Part shown: positions 45,115 to 51,512 of the stretch, piece after piece
Numbering within the stretch: the stretch's first letter is position 1
Layout of the letters: every line of letters starts with the position of its first letter
From: Flavobacteriaceae bacterium
GTDB taxonomy: Bacteria; Bacteroidota; Bacteroidia; Flavobacteriales; Flavobacteriaceae
DNA: 51,512 nucleotides
Assembly: GCA_029243385.1 (NCBI GenBank)
Contig: JAQWSC010000003.1
Coordinates: 1-51,512, forward strand
Direction of reading: 5' to 3'
Notes under the pieces: generated by a model
What the model was told of the DNA's origin: nothing
Databases searched by the model: none
What the model saw: the letters and a program-made list of their open reading frames with translations, nothing else
Made by a program: the position numbers and the translations under genes

Positions 45115-45564
45115 ATGAACATTCAAAAAATAACTACTTACGTTGCGGCCATATTTGGCGTTTTGGGTCTTGTATTACTCTTTATGATTATCAATACAGG
45201 TGATGACGACATCAAAATGGCAGCCTTACAAGGAGATTATGGAGTTGTGTCTCCATTTATAACCCTTGCCTTAATTATTTTAGTGATAATAGTACTAGTC
45301 ACGCTAGTATTTTCATTACTGAACCTTGCATCTCATCCTGAAAAACTCAAAAGAGCCGGTATATCTATTGGACTTTTTGCCGCTGTATTGCTAGTAGCTT
45401 TTTTCCTTTCTGAGGGGGTTGAAACCCCAATGAAAGATGGTGAAGTTTTATCTGCATTTGGATCAAGATGTGTTGAAACAGGGCTTAGAACCTTCTATTT
45501 TCTAGTAGTAATAGCTATAGGTTCTATGTTGTTCTCAGGAGTAAAAAAACTGATTAAAAAATAA
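45115..45564 (+). CDS. Small membrane protein in the exb operon, unknown function
   Basis: The 149-residue product has about four hydrophobic helices (ITTYVAAIFGVLGLVLLFMI; FITLALIILVIIVLVTLVF; ISIGLFAAVLLVAFFLS; FYFLVVIAIGSMLFSG), a short loop with GDDDIK, and a basic C-terminus. I recognise no named family. It lies between exbB and the first exbD with 17- and 4-base gaps, so it is probably part of the same membrane complex or its assembly. Confidence 0.8.
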   Translation: MNIQKITTYVAAIFGVLGLVLLFMIINTGDDDIKMAALQGDYGVVSPFITLALIILVIIVLVTLVFSLLNLASHPEKLKRAGISIGLFAAVLLVAFFLSEGVETPMKDGEVLSAFGSRCVETGLRTFYFLVVIAIGSMLFSGVKKLIKK

Positions 45565-45568
45565 TCGT

Positions 45569-46192
45569 ATGCCTAAAAGATCAGCTCCCGAAGTCAATGC
45601 CGGGTCAATGGCAGACATTGCGTTCTTGCTATTGATATTTTTCCTGGTAACAACTACCATAGAAACAGATTCTGGAATCAACAGAAAGTTGCCTCCCATA
45701 GAAGATGTGGTAGATCCTCCTATTATTAAGGAGCGAAATATTTTTACGGTTGTGGTAAACAAAAACAACGACTTGTTGGTTGAGGAAAAACCAATGAATA
45801 TAAAAGATTTACGTGCAGCAGCAATTGCTTTTTTAGATAATGGTGGGGGAAAAGGAGAAGAAGCCTGTAATTTTTGTCAAGGTGAAAAGGACCCTAGTTC
45901 TTCTGACAATCCTGATAAAGCAATTATTTCTTTAAAAAATGATCGAGAGACCGAGTATCAAGTATATATCGCCGTTCAAAACGAACTGGTTGCTGCTTAC
46001 AATGAATTGAGAGATCGTGAGTATTTACGATTGTATCCCAACGATGGGATTACATTCACTCAAGCCGATAAAATATATTCCGATCCTCGAACATCTCCTT
46101 CTACTAAAGAAGCGCTCAAAGAAAAATTGAACACTGTGAAGTTGTTGTTCCCACAAAAGCTTTCAGAAGCAGAACCTAGTAAAACAAACTAA
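45569..46192 (+). CDS. exbD: ExbD-type biopolymer transport protein, first copy
   Basis: The 207-residue protein has one membrane helix near the start containing the conserved Asp (SMADIAFLLLIFFLVTTTIE), followed by a periplasmic domain. That domain is longer than usual and includes a CNFC pair and an acidic stretch (KGEEACNFCQGEKDPSSSDN) that could form a disulfide or bind metal. It works with ExbB. Confidence 0.92.
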   Translation: MPKRSAPEVNAGSMADIAFLLLIFFLVTTTIETDSGINRKLPPIEDVVDPPIIKERNIFTVVVNKNNDLLVEEKPMNIKDLRAAAIAFLDNGGGKGEEACNFCQGEKDPSSSDNPDKAIISLKNDRETEYQVYIAVQNELVAAYNELRDREYLRLYPNDGITFTQADKIYSDPRTSPSTKEALKEKLNTVKLLFPQKLSEAEPSKTN

Positions 46193-46204
46193 AAGCTAAG
46201 AATT

Positions 46205-46687
46205 ATGTCAAAATTTAAAAAGAAAAAAGGAGGCGATTTGCCTGCGATTTCTACAGCCTCTTTGCCTGATATTGTTTTTATGCTGTTATTCTTTTTTATG
46301 GTAGCCACCGTAATGCGTGATAGCACATTGATGGTCTCTAATACTTTGCCTGCGGCAGATCAGGTTCAAAAATTGGATAAAAAAGACCGTGTGATGTATA
46401 TTTATGCGGGAAAGCCGAGCGATCGATACCAAGCAAAGTATGGAACACAGGCACGAATTCAATTGAACGATAAATTTGCAACTGTACAAGATGTAGGTGC
46501 CTTTGTATTGGCCGAAAGAGCTTCCAAAAGACAAGAACTCCAAAATGTATTGACTACCGCATTAAAAGTTGATGGGGAAACCAATATGGGGTTAATTACC
46601 GATATCAAACAAGAATTGAGAAAAGTAAATGCGTTAAAAATCAATTATACAACACGATTGGGAGCATATACTCAAAACTTCAACTAA
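46205..46687 (+). CDS. exbD: ExbD-type biopolymer transport protein, second copy
   Basis: The 160-residue protein starts SKFKKKKGGDLPAISTASLP and has the Asp-bearing helix SLPDIVFMLLFFFMVATVM, then a periplasmic part. It differs from the first copy and lacks the Cys pair, so the two ExbD proteins may form a mixed dimer. It ends the operon before a terminator at 46709. Confidence 0.92.
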   Translation: MSKFKKKKGGDLPAISTASLPDIVFMLLFFFMVATVMRDSTLMVSNTLPAADQVQKLDKKDRVMYIYAGKPSDRYQAKYGTQARIQLNDKFATVQDVGAFVLAERASKRQELQNVLTTALKVDGETNMGLITDIKQELRKVNALKINYTTRLGAYTQNFN

Positions 46688-46708
46688 CAAATAACAATCA
46701 AAACACTC

Positions 46709-46740
46709 AAAAAAGGCGTCTGAATAAGAGGCCTTTTTTG
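46709..46740 (+). terminator. Intrinsic terminator after the exb operon
   Basis: AAAAAAGGC (46709-46717) pairs with GCCTTTTTT (46731-46739) around a 13-base loop. Confidence 0.78.
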
Positions 46741-46760
46741 ATTTTCTATATCTTTGTATA

Positions 46761-47444
46761 ATGAGATGGCATGCTTTAGTTCATTTAGTTTTTTTAAGTT
46801 GCTTTTTATCGAGCATGGCTCAAGAAAGTGACTCACCAATTGATTATCTCGAAGATCAATTTTATTTGGGCGTTTCCTATAATTCATTTAACAATAAACC
46901 AGACGAATTCAGTCAAAACAAATTTCCTTACAATATCAATGTTGGATTTATTCGAGATATACCGTTGAATATAAATCGAAATTTTGGAATTGGAGTTGGC
47001 TTGGGGTATGCCTTTAACAATTATTTTGGAAACACTAAAATTGTTAAAACAAGCGATAATTTTGAATTAACCACCTTAACGAATGAGGACAACTATTCAA
47101 AAAATCATTGGATTACTCACTCCATAGAACTTCCTTTTCAAATTCGTTGGAGAACATCGACCATAGAAAGCTATAAGTTTTGGAGAATTTATACTGGGAT
47201 CAAGGCTAGCTACCTATTTTCAACTCGAGCTATATTTAGATCAGCTTCCGAGAAAAGTACGTTGCGATCTCTTCCACTAGAAAAACTTCAGTGGGGATTG
47301 ACCACTCACATTGGACACAGCACTTGGAACCTCTCTCTTTATTTCGGGATTTCTTCTTTCTTTGAAAAAAAATCAATCCCAAACCACCCTTTTTTTCATA
47401 AAACAAATGAACTAAAATTGGGGCTTATTTTCTATATTTTTTAG
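46761..47444 (+). CDS. PorT-like outer-membrane beta-barrel protein
   Basis: The 227-residue protein has a signal peptide (LVFLSCFLSSMAQ) and alternating aromatic/polar strands ending in an aromatic C-terminal strand (LKLGLIFYIF), typical of small outer-membrane barrels. It resembles the PorT/OMP-barrel group in flavobacteria, sometimes linked to type IX secretion, but the specific role is not shown. It lies just after the exb operon terminator. Confidence 0.75.
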   Translation: MRWHALVHLVFLSCFLSSMAQESDSPIDYLEDQFYLGVSYNSFNNKPDEFSQNKFPYNINVGFIRDIPLNINRNFGIGVGLGYAFNNYFGNTKIVKTSDNFELTTLTNEDNYSKNHWITHSIELPFQIRWRTSTIESYKFWRIYTGIKASYLFSTRAIFRSASEKSTLRSLPLEKLQWGLTTHIGHSTWNLSLYFGISSFFEKKSIPNHPFFHKTNELKLGLIFYIF

Positions 47445-47544
47445 ACTTTTGAACCTGCTTTTTATTAAATATTCAAATTTAATGTATCTTTACAAATCAA
47501 TAAAGTAACTTTTATTAAAAAACTAAACAATTAAACTAACTTTT

Positions 47545-50451
47545 ATGAAAAAAATTCTTTTTTCCATGGCACTTTTGGCAAGCGTTGCTATTAGTGCTCA
47601 GACAGTAGTTAAAGGAACGGTAACAGACAACAATAACGATCCTATCCCAGGAGCCAATATTGTTTTAGGTTCTACAGGTTCTGTTACTGATTTTGACGGA
47701 AATTTTTCAATTTCTGTAGATCAAGAACCACCTTTTTCGTTACAGATATCTAGCATTGGATTTGAAACAACATCAGTTTCAATTTCGGCTGCGAACCTAT
47801 CTGTTTCAGTTCAACTTTCAGAAGCGAATATGATGTTGGATGAAATAGTAATGTCCGCATCACGTTTGCCAGAGCGTATTTTTGAATCTCCTGTAACCGT
47901 TGAGAAATTTGACTATCAAGATATTCAGGAAACAGCATCTTCAGATTTTTACACAGGATTGGAAAGCCTTAAAGGCGTTCAAATTCGTCGTGGAGGATTG
48001 CTTCTAAACCAAGTTAATGTTCGTGGTTTTGGAACCTTATACACAGAAGGTTTCGTTCAATTGGTTGACGGAATGGATAACGCAGCTCCTGTATTTGGAT
48101 TTGCCGTTGGTAACCTTATTGGTTTAAGTGAATTGGACGTACAGAGCGTAGAATTACTTCCTGGAGCAGCTTCTGCACTATACGGAGCCGATGCTTACAA
48201 GGGAATTATGTTTATGAACAGCAAGAATCCTTTCGATCACGAAGGAGTTAGCGCATACTACAAGACAGGAATTACTTCATCGGAAGCCAGTGGTTCAGAC
48301 CAATTTTATGATGTCGGAATTCGTATGGCTAAAAAATTCAATGACAAATTCGCAGCAAAAGCTACTTTTAGCTATGTGCAAGGACGCGAATGGGTTGCCG
48401 CTGATTATGTAGGTTCTGTTGATGGTGAAACCAAACCAGGTGACACAAACTTTAATGCAGTAAATGTTTACGGGGAACTTCCCACCTCCACTTCTGGTCC
48501 AAGAGACCTTACAGATGACTTTAGCACTCTTTTACTTCCAGGACTTCAAGCATTAGGGTTGGCATCTGCGACTCAAGTAGCAGAATTGCAAGGGGCTTTT
48601 GCTCTATCTCCCAATTATTTTGGTTCGGCAGAGATTTTGTCATCTGGTTACAAAGAATCGGATTTGGTAGATAACAAAGCAACCAACTTCAAAACCAATT
48701 TAGCACTCCACTATAAGCCATCTGATGACAGTGAGTGGGTTTTAAATACGCGTTTCGGAGGAGGTAGTACAGTACTACAAGCCGATGGGCGTTATAAATT
48801 GGATAACTTTAAAATGTTCCAACACAAAATCGAATACAACAATCGTAATTTGAATGTTCGTTTTTATAGCACCATTGAAGATTCAGGAAACACACACCAG
48901 CTAACAGCTTTGGCTGCAGGGATTGTTTTACCTAAAGCAGAAGCTTGGTATGGAGAATATTTGAAAACTTACATATTGGGAGCTGCTGGTCAAGTAAATG
49001 CGGATCCTTTAACAGGAATTGGAATTTTAGCTACTGAAATAGGAACTGTTTATCAGACAGCTTTATTGACTGCTCTAGGTGGAGGAGCTACTATGGCGGA
49101 CGCACAGGCTGCTGGTCTTGCTGCTTCATCTGCACTTTCGTTTAGTGATTATGTTGACAACACTATACCTATTCATACAGCCGCACGTGAAGCAGCCGAT
49201 CAAGTATTGATTCCTGCAGGTTCGGATGATTTCAATACACTGGCAGAAAACTTAAAGAAAAACCCTGTTGAATTGGGTGTTGGATCGGTTATTGTTGATA
49301 ATTCAAGAACACACTCTTTCGAAGCCAATTACAACATGCAAGACTTGGTGAGTTTTGGAGATATGATAATTGGAACTTCAGTACGAGCTACCATTCTTGA
49401 TTCTGAAGGAACGTTATTTACCGATTATGATGACGTCATAGGTTACAGACAATACGGAGCCTATGCTCAGATTCAAAAAGAAATTTTAGGAGGCGCTGTA
49501 AAACTGACAGGTTCAGCTCGTTACGATAAAAGCGAATTCTTTGAAGGAAACTTTACACCTCGTATCGGTGCCTTGATTGGAATTTCTGACAATCAAAACA
49601 TTCGAATTTCATACCAAACTGGATTTAGAAATCCAACCAACCAAGATCAGTACATTGCTTTAAATGCAGGAGATAAAGTTCTTATGGGATCTTCACCTGA
49701 CAGTGTGGATAGATTCAATATGGACGTAATGGGCTACCCAATTACTGGGGCTCATGTATTTGCTACTGCTTTAAACGAAAACACAATGGCACCAGCCAAT
49801 CTTAAAAACGTAGAATCTGAATTTGTTCGTTCACTGGAGTTAGGATATCGTTTGAATACAAGCGACCTTTCGGTTGATGTTTCGGCATATTTTAGTGATT
49901 ATGACAACTTTATTGCAGCGCAAGGAGTATATGTTCCATTGTTTATTGGACCATCAGGAACTACTGCTGAAGCAATTGGCGCTGGAGCGTTGTTCCCTTT
50001 TGCTGTTGATGGTAACATCGATGAAGACGTTAAAACACTTGGAGCTAGTATCTCAGTTGAAAAAAGCTTATTTGACAATTACAGCTTAGGATTTGTATAT
50101 GAATACAACAAGCTTGACTACACTGAAAAGGCAAATTCTTCGTTTGAGCCTGCCTTTAACACACCTGAAAATCAGGTAAAGGTTAGCCTCGCAGGAACAG
50201 AATTGTTTGATGACTTTTCTTTCAACATTAGTGCTCGTTATTATGACGACTACTTCTATGAGTCTTCTTTTATTGACAGAACAATAGAATCCAATGTTAT
50301 ATTTGATGCTCAAGTGAGTATGGATATTAACGCTATCGATGGAGTTCTTAAAATAGGAGGAGCCAACGTAGGAGGTGATGACTATGTAAGTATGCCAGGA
50401 AGTGGTATGATTGGAAATCAATACTACGTTTCTTTGACACTCAATCCTTAG
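47545..50451 (+). CDS. TonB-dependent receptor with a carboxypeptidase-regulatory domain
   Basis: The 968-residue protein has a signal peptide (MKKILFSMALLASVAISAQ), a carboxypeptidase-regulatory-like domain (about residues 22-100; KGTVTDNNNDPIPGANIVLG), a plug (VRGFGTLYTEGFVQLVDGMD; GAASALYGADAYKGIMF) and a long barrel. No SusD follows, so it is not a SusC-type pair and probably imports another ligand such as a metal complex or vitamin. An Ala-rich stretch around residues 500-550 (GGGATMADAQAAGLAASSAL) is unusual for a barrel loop. A terminator follows. Confidence 0.94.
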   Translation: MKKILFSMALLASVAISAQTVVKGTVTDNNNDPIPGANIVLGSTGSVTDFDGNFSISVDQEPPFSLQISSIGFETTSVSISAANLSVSVQLSEANMMLDEIVMSASRLPERIFESPVTVEKFDYQDIQETASSDFYTGLESLKGVQIRRGGLLLNQVNVRGFGTLYTEGFVQLVDGMDNAAPVFGFAVGNLIGLSELDVQSVELLPGAASALYGADAYKGIMFMNSKNPFDHEGVSAYYKTGITSSEASGSDQFYDVGIRMAKKFNDKFAAKATFSYVQGREWVAADYVGSVDGETKPGDTNFNAVNVYGELPTSTSGPRDLTDDFSTLLLPGLQALGLASATQVAELQGAFALSPNYFGSAEILSSGYKESDLVDNKATNFKTNLALHYKPSDDSEWVLNTRFGGGSTVLQADGRYKLDNFKMFQHKIEYNNRNLNVRFYSTIEDSGNTHQLTALAAGIVLPKAEAWYGEYLKTYILGAAGQVNADPLTGIGILATEIGTVYQTALLTALGGGATMADAQAAGLAASSALSFSDYVDNTIPIHTAAREAADQVLIPAGSDDFNTLAENLKKNPVELGVGSVIVDNSRTHSFEANYNMQDLVSFGDMIIGTSVRATILDSEGTLFTDYDDVIGYRQYGAYAQIQKEILGGAVKLTGSARYDKSEFFEGNFTPRIGALIGISDNQNIRISYQTGFRNPTNQDQYIALNAGDKVLMGSSPDSVDRFNMDVMGYPITGAHVFATALNENTMAPANLKNVESEFVRSLELGYRLNTSDLSVDVSAYFSDYDNFIAAQGVYVPLFIGPSGTTAEAIGAGALFPFAVDGNIDEDVKTLGASISVEKSLFDNYSLGFVYEYNKLDYTEKANSSFEPAFNTPENQVKVSLAGTELFDDFSFNISARYYDDYFYESSFIDRTIESNVIFDAQVSMDINAIDGVLKIGGANVGGDDYVSMPGSGMIGNQYYVSLTLNP

Positions 50452-50473
50452 TATTAGGATACAACCATATTGT

Positions 50474-50501
50474 AAAAGGCACCCCTGGGTGCCTTTTTTT
50501 T
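50474..50501 (+). terminator. Intrinsic terminator after the TonB-dependent receptor gene
   Basis: AAAAGGCACC (50474-50483) pairs with GGTGCCTTTT (50488-50497) around a CCTG loop and continues as Ts. Confidence 0.92.
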
Positions 50502-50547
50502 ATGATAAATTCCTAAAAAAAGAATTCTTTTTTCAGTGAGAAACAGC

Positions 50548-50555
50548 TATATTTG
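50548..50555 (+). promoter_or_regulatory. Putative -7 promoter box (TATATTTG) of atpD
   Basis: TATATTTG fits TAnnTTTG and ends 59 bases before the atpD ATG. A good -33 element is not visible. Confidence 0.45.
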
Positions 50556-50593
50556 CACCTTGAAATTCGACAATTAAGTCACCATCTCGCTAA

Positions 50594-51512
<919 letters not shown>

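Overview
The window looks like chromosomal DNA of a marine-type member of the Flavobacteriaceae (Bacteroidota). The evidence is the low G+C, AT-rich intergenic DNA, no visible Shine-Dalgarno sequences, several promoters of the Bacteroidota type (TAnnTTTG), a SusC/SusD pair, lipoproteins with an acidic stretch after the lipobox Cys, a duplicated exbD, and housekeeping gene order typical of flavobacteria (prs-rplY-pth-ribF-serS-rsmA-mgtE; tatD-ansA-exbB-exbD-exbD). No species can be named from the sequence alone.

Region 1 (1-13763) is an accessory polysaccharide utilisation locus. It starts with a membrane protein of the YwaF type and a membrane-anchored beta-propeller/Y_Y_Y/LuxR-HTH regulator. 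Next come SusC, SusD, a small surface lipoprotein, a GH16 laminarinase-type lipoprotein, a sugar-porter MFS permease and a clan GH-A glycosidase without a signal peptide. Together they suggest capture, cleavage and uptake of a beta-1,3-glucan such as laminarin. Three details stand out: a 17-bp direct repeat spaced 31 bp apart upstream of susC, a strong terminator placed between the lipoprotein and the laminarinase, and the relic 3' end of a second GH16 gene after the glycosidase.

Region 2 (13814-24335) holds a lipoprotein, an NAD(P)-binding epimerase-like protein, a CBS-pair protein, a zinc-ribbon protein, a short SSB, metG, yraN, an ACT-like small protein, mfd, a TerB-like protein and a GNAT acetyltransferase.

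Region 3 (24558-34192) has lysC on the plus strand and a long minus-strand housekeeping series: prs, rplY, a terminator, then pth, ribF, serS, a DUF4286 protein, rsmA, mgtE, a 2-hydroxyacid dehydrogenase and a LMW-PTP-type arsenate reductase, with very tight spacing.

Region 4 (34324-36930) is a small suspected island. A tRNA-Leu(CAA) is followed by an orphan 3' gene fragment fused to an N-terminally truncated tyrosine recombinase, then umuC and umuD in the order umuC-umuD.

Region 5 (37011-51512) contains sucA-sucB, a retropepsin-like protease, a GNAT protein, tatD-ansA, tRNA-Ser(GGA), the exbB/exbD energising operon, a small outer-membrane barrel, an orphan TonB-dependent receptor and the 5' part of atpD, which runs off the window. 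The ExbB/ExbD complex probably powers both TonB-dependent receptors in the window.

I saw no CRISPR array, phage module or complete insertion sequence. The most unusual content is the regulatory layout of the glucan locus and the eroded recombinase junction beside tRNA-Leu. No entirely new system could be demonstrated.
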